Below are positions 26,725 through 35,093 of a stretch of DNA of 64,000 bases, piece after piece. The first letter of the stretch is position 1; every line of letters begins with the position of its first letter. The notes below the pieces were generated by a model. It saw only the letters and a list, made by a program, of their open reading frames with translations. It was not told the origin of the DNA and made no database searches. The DNA is from Halorarius litoreus. GTDB lineage: Archaea; Halobacteriota; Halobacteria; Halobacteriales; Haloarculaceae. The stretch spans positions 2,542,001 through 2,606,000 of the forward strand of contig NZ_CP101454.1 of NCBI RefSeq assembly GCF_024362405.1. The letters are read 5' to 3'. The position numbers were made by a program, and so were the translations under genes.

Positions 26725-27090
26725 CTATGTACTGATTGTTACCTGTCCATCGTTGTTGATGCCGATTGTGGTTGCCGAATCATCGCTTGGGAAGGTGTAC
26801 GTCTTCACCGTTGTGTTCCCGTCAACGGTCACCGCAACCTGATACTCGCCGTTTTCGCCAAACGCGTCCAGCGGAGTATCCGATTCGGCCTCTAGCGTCC
26901 GTCCGGCCGAATACACCAGTTCTTCGCCACTGGTGATTTCAATCACAATTGCATGGCTGACATTATCCTGATTGACCAACTGCATCCTATCGGTTGGGGT
27001 ACTGCTGTTCTGGAATGCACTACAACCCGCCGTGGCGACGAGCAGGCCGACGAAAAGGCTGAGTGCAATCTTTCTCGTTGGAGGGCTCAC
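26725..27090 (-). CDS. Lipoprotein, passenger of the IS-like element
   Basis: A 121-residue exported lipoprotein, MSPPTRKIALSLFVGLLVAT with the lipobox TAGC. The mature part is beta-rich (HAIVIEITSGEELVYSAGR, YQVAVTVDGNTTVKTYTF), like small haloarchaeal Ig-like lipoproteins. I start at GTG 27,090; a TTG at 27,105 is the only upstream alternative. It converges on the transposase and lies inside the paired terminal repeats. Confidence 0.7.
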   Translation of the reverse strand: MSPPTRKIALSLFVGLLVATAGCSAFQNSSTPTDRMQLVNQDNVSHAIVIEITSGEELVYSAGRTLEAESDTPLDAFGENGEYQVAVTVDGNTTVKTYTFPSDDSATTIGINNDGQVTIST

Positions 27091-27287
27091 AGGCCAACGT
27101 CGCAAACGAGACGGAAAATATTTGTCAAAACTTCGTAGTTAGGTTCGCACACCTACCTAACGGCTATTCCAGCGAGACAACTGTTGGAACGATAGGATTT
27201 CAACAGAGCCATCTTTTTGAATCCAGCTACGAGGTTTCACCGGTTGAGCAGTAGCGAAAGAAGCAGTGGATGTGTTCTCGATCGTCG

Positions 27288-27641
27288 CTAGTTGGCCATA
27301 CTCCGGCAGGAGTCGGCGCACTTCCGGAGGACCTCAGCGCAGGCCTGACAGTGGTCGGCATCATGGTTCTCACATTCGTCGGCGCACTCCTCGCAGGCGT
27401 CGGCACAGGCCTGCGCGAGCTGGCTGCTGTAGTTAGAACTTCGGGCCATCAAGCGCGCGTGCAGCGACGTGAGATCGGCGACGTCCCGGCAGAGTCGGGC
27501 GCACTCCTCCATGTCAGAGTCGCCGAGGCACTCATCGGCACACCATTCACAGACCATTGCGGCCTCGTTACAGTTCTCGATGCAGTCGCGTTGCTCGTCG
27601 CTCAGACTGTTGATCTTCGAGACAGTTTCTGAGAGGGACAT
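27288..27641 (-). CDS. Four-helix cysteine-rich copper-binding family protein (DUF326/Csp-like)
   Basis: A 117-residue all-helical protein started at ATG 27,641 (MSLSETVSKINSL). Fourteen cysteines lie in the pattern seen in DUF326 and copper-storage proteins: CIENCNEAAMVCEWC, CARLCRDV, CADACEECADEC and CQACAEVLRKCADSC. These four-helix bundles bind copper or serve as stress proteins. No leader is visible, so it is probably cytoplasmic. With the CuA lipoprotein at 22,607, the island carries two likely copper proteins. Confidence 0.82.
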   Translation of the reverse strand: MSLSETVSKINSLSDEQRDCIENCNEAAMVCEWCADECLGDSDMEECARLCRDVADLTSLHARLMARSSNYSSQLAQACADACEECADECENHDADHCQACAEVLRKCADSCRSMAN

Positions 27642-27832
27642 TCTATCTGAAAGAACGTCCGACAACCGGATAAGCAATTAGCTTGCCACCGCAAGGCACT
27701 GCAACTCCTTTCGAGTCATCAATACACTCGTCCAAGTGAGACGAGTCACACACGTTTCAGCCCCGTCAATAGAGAAACTTGCTACTCTCGAACACTGTAC
27801 TTACCAACCCCTTCCAAGTTTGTTAGCTGCTG

Positions 27833-27850
27833 AGGATTTCAACAGAGCCG
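27833..27850 (-). repeat. IS5-like terminal repeat, inverted
   Basis: GAGGATTTCAACAGAGCC, the reverse complement of the element end found at 19,549, 25,837 and 35,094. It could be the right end of a larger unit starting at 25,837, or a solo remnant. Confidence 0.65.
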
Positions 27851-27936
27851 AATTTGTACAATACGCGGGGATGGCCTCTAGCGGGTACAACATGGGTCAA
27901 TCCGCCGCGTCTTTTCCGCCACGAAGTGTTAGATCA

Positions 27937-30501
27937 CTACCGTGAGAACCGAAGCTCGACAACCGCCCCTGTGGGTTCACCATCCTTGATACGCATTGAA
28001 CCACCGCTGTTCGTCGCCATCCACCGAACGAACCAGAGGCCGAGTCCGTTGGTGTGCTGGAGTGGTGACTCCTGTCCTACGGTGACCGACTCTTTTTCAA
28101 TAGTAGGAATCCCCGGCCCGTCGTCCGCGACGCGAACAACCACAGCATCCGACTCGTCATCTACTGTGACCGAAAGGTGGATCGATGGTTGCTTCCCGCT
28201 GTGTTTAGCCGCGTTGTCGACTAGTTCGTCCAGGGCCAGCTCGAATGACTCGTGGACCCATGCCTCTGCGACAGGCGGTGTCTCAACCGTGATAGACGCA
28301 GCTGAATAACTCAACTTCGCCTCAGCTGCGACGTTCTCAACGCGTTTCGCCACATCTGTTAGTGTGACCCGGTCAGATGCACTGGGGTCCGTTACAGAAT
28401 TGAACTTTCTGACAAGCTCGGAGAGGTTCAGCAGTTCCTCGCTTGCTTCCTGAATATGGACGGCGGCGTCTGATGCCATCCCCTTAGTCGGGTCATCAAT
28501 CAACATGTCCGCCCACCCTTGGATGATGTTCATCTTGTTCCGGAGGTTGTGCCGAAGCACCCGATCGAACACGGACAGTCTACGTTCGCGCTCCTGCAGC
28601 TCAGTGACGTCTCGCCCGATACAAACCAACTCTCCGGCCTTCTGGTCGAACACACCGACCGAGAGGGTCGTTTGGAATGTCCGCTCCTCGCCTCTTTCGT
28701 TAGCGAGTGTCGTCTCCACCGTCGCCTCCGTCATCTCTTCGGCGATGGGCTTGGTCAATACGTCCGCTAGCGCATCGGTATGTTTGTTTCCGAACACGGT
28801 GGAGAGATGCTCGCCGTTGATAGAGTCGGTTGAACGTCCGACAAACTGAGCTACTGCAGTGTTGAACGAGGTGACCCGCAGGTCTCCGTCAAGGGTGTAT
28901 ATCAGGTCACTCGCCGCCTCGACGATACGCTCGTACCGCTCGAGTTCCTGTTCACGCTCTCTGCGTTCGGTGATGTCCCGAACTGTACCCCGATAAATAG
29001 AGGGATCGGACTCGTGGGGTTCACCCCGGATGTGTGCCCACCGGGTCTCTCCGGACGCAGTCTGGATGCGAGTCTCGAGCTCCTGTGGTTCACCGGTCGC
29101 CACCAACCGCTCGAACGCTGCGCGGGCATCGGCTTCGTCGTCCGGATGGTAGAACCTGAACGCCTCATCGAGGGTGAACTCGGTTCGCGGCCAAGTGCCG
29201 ACCAGTTTGGCGAGGCCTTTGGTGTACTCGACTTCGTCGGTTTCGGTGTTTATCTCCCAGCCGCCGACCTTGGCGATTGCCTGTGTCTGGTCGAGTAAAT
29301 TAACCAGTCGCTCCAGTTCACGCTCCTGCGCTCGCCGTTCAGTAATGTCCTCAAGGGTCGTGATAACGCCGGTTCGCTCGCCCGACTCGTCGGTCAGTGG
29401 GGCGGCGTTGATGGAGAGCCAGCGTGTCTCGCCTCCCTCGGCGATACCGTGGTGGTAATCCCGAACGGTCTCGCCTGTCGTCATCACGTGGCTGAACGGG
29501 AGCTCCTCGCTGTCGAGCGGTTCACCATCCTCTCCGACGATCTCCCAGCTCGGTTCGTCGAACGTGCGACCAACCACATCTGAGCGCTCCAGTCCAAGGA
29601 CTTCCTCAGCTGTCGCGTTTGCGCGGGTAATCTGTCCCTCGGTATCGAGCACTGTGATCCCGACGGGACTCGCCTCAAACAGCCGTTCGAGGGTCTCTGT
29701 CTCCTTACGTAGTTGCTCCTTTCCCTGTCGCCGGGCAGTGGTATCCGACTGGAAACCGATGTAGTGGGTGAGCTCCCCGGCGTTATCGTAGACAGGGGAG
29801 ATTTCAAGGTGGTTCCAGAATTCGGTCCCGTCTTTCCGGTAGTTTCGGAGTTCGACGCTTACGGCCTCGCCTGCTTCAATGGCATCATGGAGTCGCTCCA
29901 CCGTCTCCGGTTCTGTCTCTTTACCCTGCAGGAATCGGCAGTTTCGACCGAGCGCTTCCTCGCGGTCATACCCGGTTATCTCCGCGAATGCGTCGTTGAG
30001 GTAGGTCAGCGGCTGGTCGTCGTCAGCATCTGCGATGGTGATACCGGTGGTTGCGTTGTCCATGGCCCGACGGTACACCGCGAGTTGCAGTGACTGATGA
30101 CGGGTCCGGAGAAGCGACTCGACACGCGACCTGATGACCGCTTCTGTCGCTGGAATCTGTAGCGTATCGTCGGCCACTCCGTGTAACCGCTGAGATGTCT
30201 CGTGTCCCCCGCTTTCTCCAACCAACAGGAGTACCGGTAGGTACCGTTCTCCTGCGTTTTCTTTTCGGTCCACAAGCGTGTCGGCAACCGCACGGTAGCT
30301 CGCTTCGCCGACGATACAGAGGTCGAACTCAGGTAGCGGTTCGTCGGTATCTGGGGCGGCCTCAACTACCTCGTAATCGTCAAGCAGGTCTGCGAGCAGG
30401 TTTCGGTTGCGCTCGCCTTGAACGAGGAGTAGAATTCTGCCACTACCCGTCGGTGTTCGGAGTCCCTCCTTTCCACCCAACAGGGACTCCTCGTTGCTCA
30501 C
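27937..30501 (-). CDS. LOV/PAS sensor histidine kinase
   Basis: An 854-residue kinase. Residues 20-130 form a receiver-like domain; about 140-265 are a LOV-type PAS with GRNCRFLQG, in which Cys188 matches the flavin-adduct cysteine of photoreceptors. Further PAS domains follow near 275-395 and 405-510, and another near 525-640. The phosphoacceptor region RVLRHNLRNKMNIIQGW has His651, and the ATPase has DELVDNAAKHS and DDGPGIP. No membrane span is seen, so it is soluble. It starts at GTG 30,501, two bases after the KaiC stop, in one operon. No response regulator follows. Confidence 0.88.
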   Translation of the reverse strand: MSNEESLLGGKEGLRTPTGSGRILLLVQGERNRNLLADLLDDYEVVEAAPDTDEPLPEFDLCIVGEASYRAVADTLVDRKENAGERYLPVLLLVGESGGHETSQRLHGVADDTLQIPATEAVIRSRVESLLRTRHQSLQLAVYRRAMDNATTGITIADADDDQPLTYLNDAFAEITGYDREEALGRNCRFLQGKETEPETVERLHDAIEAGEAVSVELRNYRKDGTEFWNHLEISPVYDNAGELTHYIGFQSDTTARRQGKEQLRKETETLERLFEASPVGITVLDTEGQITRANATAEEVLGLERSDVVGRTFDEPSWEIVGEDGEPLDSEELPFSHVMTTGETVRDYHHGIAEGGETRWLSINAAPLTDESGERTGVITTLEDITERRAQERELERLVNLLDQTQAIAKVGGWEINTETDEVEYTKGLAKLVGTWPRTEFTLDEAFRFYHPDDEADARAAFERLVATGEPQELETRIQTASGETRWAHIRGEPHESDPSIYRGTVRDITERREREQELERYERIVEAASDLIYTLDGDLRVTSFNTAVAQFVGRSTDSINGEHLSTVFGNKHTDALADVLTKPIAEEMTEATVETTLANERGEERTFQTTLSVGVFDQKAGELVCIGRDVTELQERERRLSVFDRVLRHNLRNKMNIIQGWADMLIDDPTKGMASDAAVHIQEASEELLNLSELVRKFNSVTDPSASDRVTLTDVAKRVENVAAEAKLSYSAASITVETPPVAEAWVHESFELALDELVDNAAKHSGKQPSIHLSVTVDDESDAVVVRVADDGPGIPTIEKESVTVGQESPLQHTNGLGLWFVRWMATNSGGSMRIKDGEPTGAVVELRFSR

Positions 30502-30503
30502 GG

Positions 30504-31955
30504 TTACGTTTCACCGTCCCATGTAGGTGTCCCGGTCAGGACTCCACGTAGGTCAGTATAGGGTTCCCCGATGTGAACCCCATCATTATCTATACGAAAC
30601 GAACGCAGGGTAGACTCGAACGACCCGAACCGCTTCTTCAGAACGCCGGCTGCCTTCTGTATATCACCACGAACCTCGATATATCTGATGAACATGATGT
30701 TATCCGCGAGATAGCTGACGTGGCTATCAGAGGCTCGGAACCCACCGGTGACACTCTGGATCTCATCGGTTATCACCACCGTCACGCCGAGGTTGCGGAG
30801 ATAGCGTGCCAACGCATGCAGTTCCTTGCGGAGGTCGCTTCCTTCCGCGTGGAGGCTCAGTTCGTAGCCGGCAGTCCCGTCGATGAGCACGAACTTCGTG
30901 TCGTTCTCTTGGACTTCAGTTCGGACCTGGTCGGCGAACTCGTCGGTAGAGAGTGTCAGTGGTTCGATGGCCTCGATAGCCATGTGACCCGACTCGATGT
31001 ACTCACTCAACGGATACCCAACGGCTGCCGAGCGGTGTTTGAAACTCTCTTCACTCTCCTCGAACAGGTAGAGAGCCGTTCGCTCGTTCCGGGCGGCGAA
31101 GGCCTTGGCCAGCGTTGTAGCGGTTGTCGACTTGCCGACACCGCTCGGCCCGGAGATGAGCGTAATGCTTCCTCGTTCGATGCCGCCTCCGAGTAACGCA
31201 TCGAGTGACTCAACGTCCGTTGACATCGTCTCGAACGCCGTCCCGTGGTGTCGGTTCTCCGGACGGAGTTTGGGGAATACACGGATTCCTCGGCCGTCGT
31301 CGATGCGGAGTGCGTGGGTGCCGCTCCGGAAGTCCGACCCCCGGAGCTTTTCGATTTTGAGGAACCGACCTTCATCGGTCCGAGAGATGGTTATCGAGCC
31401 GTTACAGAGATACTGGAGGTCTTTGTCGGCCTGCTCTGCATCCGGTTGACTCGTAAAGAGCGCCGTCGCCCCCTTGTCCTTGAGATACCGCATCAGGGAA
31501 GCAGCCGTCTGGTTGAACTGGTACTCGTCTGGAGAGAGATGGCGTAGCTGTGAAAGGGGGTCGATGACGACACGCTTGGGTCGGTGCTCCTCGACGGCTT
31601 CGGTGATAGCTGACCTCGTCGACTCTCCCTCAACCTCGCTCGGCATGAGCACAGAGTACGACTCCTCGTCGGTGAACTCACCCCCCGTTGGACTCAGGTC
31701 GAGTATAGGTACCTCCGAGAAGTCGAATCCGAGGGTCTTTGCGTTCTCAATCAGCTCGACCGCCGGTTCCTCGAACGTGATGTACAGGACGTTTTCTCCG
31801 TTGTTGATTCCTTCAGCGAGAAAATGATAGCCGATGATGGTCTTTCCCGTTCCGGAGCGTCCACGAACCATGTACGTGCGGTTCGGGGGGAATCCCCCGT
31901 TCAGTAATGTATCCAGACCATCGATTCCAGACCGGACTCTAGAATTGCTATGCAT
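30504..31955 (-). CDS. Double-domain KaiC-like ATPase
   Basis: A 483-residue protein with two RecA/KaiC domains. Walker A motifs GRSGTGKT (residues 32-39) and GPSGVGKS (269-276) are intact. Walker B-like strands are KRVVIDPLSQL and KFVLIDGTAG. EE pairs follow the beta-2 strands (TFEEP and LFEESEES). Cyanobacterial KaiC residues for autophosphorylation (Ser-Thr in the second domain) are not evident here, so it belongs to the archaeal KaiC-like signalling ATPases. I start at ATG 31,955; a GTG at 31,988 is possible. It lies between a HalOD1 gene and a LOV kinase in one operon. Confidence 0.9.
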   Translation of the reverse strand: MHSNSRVRSGIDGLDTLLNGGFPPNRTYMVRGRSGTGKTIIGYHFLAEGINNGENVLYITFEEPAVELIENAKTLGFDFSEVPILDLSPTGGEFTDEESYSVLMPSEVEGESTRSAITEAVEEHRPKRVVIDPLSQLRHLSPDEYQFNQTAASLMRYLKDKGATALFTSQPDAEQADKDLQYLCNGSITISRTDEGRFLKIEKLRGSDFRSGTHALRIDDGRGIRVFPKLRPENRHHGTAFETMSTDVESLDALLGGGIERGSITLISGPSGVGKSTTATTLAKAFAARNERTALYLFEESEESFKHRSAAVGYPLSEYIESGHMAIEAIEPLTLSTDEFADQVRTEVQENDTKFVLIDGTAGYELSLHAEGSDLRKELHALARYLRNLGVTVVITDEIQSVTGGFRASDSHVSYLADNIMFIRYIEVRGDIQKAAGVLKKRFGSFESTLRSFRIDNDGVHIGEPYTDLRGVLTGTPTWDGET

Positions 31956-32003
31956 ATTGACTATGTGGGGGAGATACAGGTGGCTCACTTCCTACAGGAG
32001 TTA

Positions 32004-32249
32004 TCATTTCGACACTGTCCCCGCAGGTTCGACCGTGAGATCTTCTCTGTTGTAGATCTCTACGAGGGAGTTACTGTAAAGGAATGAAATGTGTGAACGG
32101 CCTCGCCCTGCAAATACTGCTTCTAGTGCGTCGGTGTCGATTGAGTCGTAGAGTATCGGGAGGGCAGTTTCAGGGATGTTTTCTGATATGCTCACGCTCG
32201 TGATAACTGCTTGAGTGACAGTCATCCCCGAAGGGATTTCGTATTCCAC
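32004..32249 (-). CDS. HalOD1 mini-protein, first gene of the KaiC-LOV kinase operon
   Basis: An 81-residue protein with one HalOD1 domain: TQAVITSVSISENIPETAL, LPILYDSIDTDALEAVF and the strand pair ISFLYSNSLVEIYN. It starts at GTG 32,249 (ATG 32,225 is possible). It lies 48 bases before the KaiC gene and on the same strand, so HalOD1, KaiC and LOV kinase are one operon. A hairpin repeat sits 119 bases upstream. It may be the output or adaptor protein for the kinase. Confidence 0.82.
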   Translation of the reverse strand: MEYEIPSGMTVTQAVITSVSISENIPETALPILYDSIDTDALEAVFAGRGRSHISFLYSNSLVEIYNREDLTVEPAGTVSK

Positions 32250-32367
32250 TATCGATCTATCTAATACGAGCTACAGGGATAAATCCCAACACTATTCACC
32301 CATATAATTATAACAGCAAACATCACCGGCTGAATCACTCGTCTGAACGTGAAACGAACCGGAACTC

Positions 32368-32398
32368 GGTGCTGAACTCACCCTCAATATTCAGCACC
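32368..32398 (-). repeat. Hairpin core of the island repeat
   Basis: GGTGCTGAA (32,368-32,376) and its perfect complement TTCAGCACC (32,390-32,398), 13 bases apart. Read on the minus strand it matches the core of the hairpin-type repeats (GTGCTGAATATTGAGGGTGA), so it is oriented with the HalOD1 gene it precedes. Confidence 0.75.
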
Positions 32399-32441
32399 CG
32401 TTCCTATCGAACTCTCCGGGACTCAGCAGAGCTTCGTCTCC

Positions 32442-33482
32442 CTACACGACTGACCGGGAGGCGTCGACCTCGGTCACGGCCCGGTACCGCTTCCATCGCT
32501 TCTTGCCTTTCTCCTCGACGTGGTTGTAGTGGATCAGAGCCCGGAGATGCTTCCGAATCGTCTCACGTGAGACGGGTTCGTACCGCTCGATGAACGCATC
32601 CTCGATATCGCTCATCGCAGCCCAGCCACCGAACTCCGAGAGCAGCGTGAGTAGCCGGCGCTGGCGTCGCTTTAGCTTCGAGAGCGACCGCTGGCGAATC
32701 GTCACCTCGGCGTCGTCGATGGCCGCCGGTACCGACTCGACGGACAGCACCGATTCGTTCTGCCGGCCTGCCTCACGAACGGCCTTGTACAGCGACTCGA
32801 TTGCGACTCGTGCGTCACCACCGGCACCGGCAGCAATGCGCTCGATGACGGCGTCGGGAACAGCCGCGGGGTCGAGACCGTACTGTACGCGCTTGCGGAG
32901 GATCTCACACAGTTCGGCGTCTGCATACCGGTTGAGTTCGATGTGTCGGCCGCCGCGGAACCGCGACTGCTCGGCGGCATCCATCCGCGCGAGCAAGTCA
33001 TCGCTGTCGTTGCACGCGCCGATGACGAACACGTTCTCCATCCCATACAGGGTGAAGAACTCGCGGAGATCGTCGAGCTGTACGAGTTCGTCGAGCACGA
33101 CCACGTAGGGGTCGTCCACCGCCTGGCGAAACCGCTCGCGGAGCTGGATCTTCGAGACACCGCGTTCGTCGAGCGTGACGTGCTCGCCGAGCGGGCGCAA
33201 GAGTTCGCGGTACAGCGCGTGCGTCGAGTGGTGCTCCCAGCAGTCGACGTAGGCAGTCTCGACGGCGGGGTCCTCCTTCCAGACGCGCTCGATGACGAAC
33301 TTCGAGAGCAAGGTCTTGCCCGTCCCCGTGGGGCCGGTGATGAGGACGTGTGTATCGGGGAACCCGGAGAGAAAGTCGCGAACGGGTTGGGTGAGTGCGG
33401 TGAGTTCGTCGCTGCGCGCGACCAGGATGTCCTCGTGTTGAGGGACGTGCTGGGTGTCGAGAACGCGCGCATCCGTTTCCAT
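32442..33482 (-). CDS. Orc1/Cdc6-type replication initiator
   Basis: A 346-residue AAA+ protein of the archaeal Orc1/Cdc6 family. Walker A is GPTGTGKT (residues 50-57), Walker B VVLDEL, sensor 1 VIGACND and sensor 2 GGDARVAIESL. The C-terminal winged helix is TRQRSL-like, with a LLTLLSEFGGWAAMSDIEDAF segment. It is shorter than chromosomal Orc1/Cdc6 proteins (about 400 residues), as many plasmid or accessory copies are. It is preceded by a 112-base spacer with a tandem GTTGGGATAG repeat and lies in the mobile island. Confidence 0.88.
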   Translation of the reverse strand: METDARVLDTQHVPQHEDILVARSDELTALTQPVRDFLSGFPDTHVLITGPTGTGKTLLSKFVIERVWKEDPAVETAYVDCWEHHSTHALYRELLRPLGEHVTLDERGVSKIQLRERFRQAVDDPYVVVLDELVQLDDLREFFTLYGMENVFVIGACNDSDDLLARMDAAEQSRFRGGRHIELNRYADAELCEILRKRVQYGLDPAAVPDAVIERIAAGAGGDARVAIESLYKAVREAGRQNESVLSVESVPAAIDDAEVTIRQRSLSKLKRRQRRLLTLLSEFGGWAAMSDIEDAFIERYEPVSRETIRKHLRALIHYNHVEEKGKKRWKRYRAVTEVDASRSVV

Positions 33483-33527
33483 TCACTCCTCCGGTACTGT
33501 AGGGGACATGATAAACCCGGGTGCCGG

Positions 33528-33547
33528 GGTTGGGATAGGTTGGGATA
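33528..33547 (+). repeat. Tandem 10-base repeat upstream of the Orc1/Cdc6 gene
   Basis: GTTGGGATAG occurs twice in succession. It lies in the spacer between the replication-initiator gene and its divergent neighbour. I see no clear origin-recognition box, so a role as origin is only a possibility. Confidence 0.55.
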
Positions 33548-33594
33548 GCGAGTCGACCCGAACGGTTTTGATGTTTTGACGACAGTAAGATGCA

Positions 33595-33798
33595 ATGAAA
33601 CGACGGGGGGTTTTGGCGGGGGTGGCTTCGGTACTCGGTGGCTGTAGTGGCCTCAACGGGCCACCCTCGACACGGAATCAGGACTGCTGCGTTGGTGGTA
33701 ATGAGAGCATCATCACTCAAGCGTCGCATAGGGGAATAGTGCGTCGTCGACCAGGAACTCCTCGTATCGGTCAAGGAGCACCGATTTGGCCGCCGTGA
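33595..33798 (+). pseudogene. Truncated lipoprotein gene
   Basis: The first 45 codons are convincing: MKRRGVLAGVASVLGGCSG is a Tat-type lipobox signal, then a short acidic-free linker. After about residue 50 the frame lies on the antisense side of the convergent nuclease-like gene and becomes unlike a protein. It looks like a lipoprotein cut short when the neighbouring gene arrived. Confidence 0.45.
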
Positions 33799-34882
33799 TG
33801 AGCGACGCCGGATCTGACCCGGAACATGCCTTGACGAAGAACGCCTTCTTGAACGAGGTCCCATCGACTTCTATTTCGTTCTGGCCCCCTGCCTCAAGCC
33901 ACGTTCGCATCTCGGCTGGGTCATCGGTTTTCGGGGCGGGAGACTTCCACTGGTTCAGGCTGTTCATCGAGGTCCAAAACGAGAGTCCGTGTTCTTCGGC
34001 GTGGTCGACGAGGTCGTCAGTGTGCTCGGCGACGTATTCGGCGTGGCGCTCGTTCTCACGGACATTCAATGCAATTCCGGCGTGGACCTCATGCGTCTCG
34101 GTGTCGACGATGACCGCCAGATACGACCCACGCTTTGTGTCACGACTGGTATCTGGACGTGCGGTGCTCACGAATGGGATGTCGACATACCTCGGGATGA
34201 TGCGTTTGTAACCCGCTGGATCTGCGTTTTCGGTCGTCCACGTGTGGACCTTCCCGGTGTTCTCCAGGTCGGTCTCGGCGAGTTCTTGCCGCAGGTCGCG
34301 GATGAAGTAACGATACTGCTGTTTGTCGGAGTGGGTGAAACCAGTGAATGGGTGCATGTCTTCTGCCTCAAAGAGGTCCTGCAGCATCCGGAGAATCGGT
34401 CGCTGTTCCGGGTCGATCTCTGCTTCATCGAGGTCATTGAGCCGTCGTGCGACGGTGAACCAGCTCAGCCAGGACACTGGCTCGTCGTCGAAGTCGTTGA
34501 GTACGGCTGGGCGTGTTGTGTGTGGCGTAATTGCAATCAGGTGTACCTCTCGCCCATCGGCGTTTACGCGCAGTTTGGCGAGTTCGTCACGGAGTTGCGA
34601 CCGAGTGAGCGTGTCGCCGTACTTTGACTCGTAGCCGACGAGCAGGCGGTCATCTCGGACCACCCAGTCGAGTTCTCGATTCGTCCCCTCGTCCGTATTT
34701 CGTTGAAGCGGTGAGTCTTGATTCGCCACGAGGGCCGCGCCTTCCGAGAGTTCTATCGAGATGTCCTGTTGAATGTGATTGAGGAGGGTCTCGTCCGTCT
34801 GCAGGCTGTAAAACAGATAGCCCGCGAATTGCCGATTGAGTCCCTCTTCATACCCCCCCGGTGACGAGAATGGATAGTCCAT
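33713..34882 (-). CDS. PD-(D/E)XK-like nuclease-domain protein, unknown role
   Basis: A 389-residue protein. Residues 60-95 contain the pattern of a PD-(D/E)XK nuclease core: RELDWVVRDDR with Asp72, then LLVGYESKYG with Glu85 and Lys87. Earlier helices (FAGYLFYSLQ, LLNHI) precede the core as in restriction-type folds. The remainder (residues 150-389) is an uncharacterised alpha-beta region with no recognised domain. No methyltransferase partner is nearby, so a solitary defence nuclease is plausible. It is an island gene, convergent with a truncated lipoprotein. Confidence 0.6.
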   Translation of the reverse strand: MDYPFSSPGGYEEGLNRQFAGYLFYSLQTDETLLNHIQQDISIELSEGAALVANQDSPLQRNTDEGTNRELDWVVRDDRLLVGYESKYGDTLTRSQLRDELAKLRVNADGREVHLIAITPHTTRPAVLNDFDDEPVSWLSWFTVARRLNDLDEAEIDPEQRPILRMLQDLFEAEDMHPFTGFTHSDKQQYRYFIRDLRQELAETDLENTGKVHTWTTENADPAGYKRIIPRYVDIPFVSTARPDTSRDTKRGSYLAVIVDTETHEVHAGIALNVRENERHAEYVAEHTDDLVDHAEEHGLSFWTSMNSLNQWKSPAPKTDDPAEMRTWLEAGGQNEIEVDGTSFKKAFFVKACSGSDPASLITAAKSVLLDRYEEFLVDDALFPYATLE

Positions 34883-34909
34883 CCAATACCGTCAAGCCAA
34901 CCAGAGAGG

Positions 34910-35093
34910 TTAATTATTCGGGACGGCTCGGATTTCGGTTAGCACCCCCTGACTATCCTCGTCGCCAACGCAATACTGATTCTCCACAGAAACACTGCCC
35001 TGTGAGCGATGATGTTCGTCGTGCTCTCGCCTCTCACTGAGGGTGAGAACAGTGGGAGCTTTGAAGCGCACTCTGGAGAGTTGTTCCTCGGGG
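34910..35093 (-). pseudogene. C-terminal fragment of a gene cut by a mobile repeat
   Basis: The frame (EEQLSRVRFKAPTVLTLSE, SVSVENQYCVGDEDSQG) ends with a stop at 34,910 and has protein-like codon use, but its 5' part is replaced by the hairpin repeat that begins at 35,094. No family is recognised. It is read as a remnant. Confidence 0.35.

Larger units (their letters stand above)
25837..27210. mobile_element. IS5-type element with lipoprotein passenger
   Basis: Candidate 1,374-base element bounded by GGCTCTGTTGAAATTCTC at 25,837 and the inverted AGGATTTCAACAGAGCC ending at 27,210. It holds an intact transposase starting 52 bases inside the left end and a convergent lipoprotein gene only 14 bases beyond the transposase stop. 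The layout mirrors the element at 15,918. A further inverted end at 27,850 would give a longer unit of 2,014 bases. Target duplications are not seen. Confidence 0.55.

Noticed and set aside
33483..33594. Replication origin upstream of Orc1/Cdc6
   Set aside because: Only a 10-base tandem repeat is present, with no recognisable origin box pair or AT-rich unwinding element.
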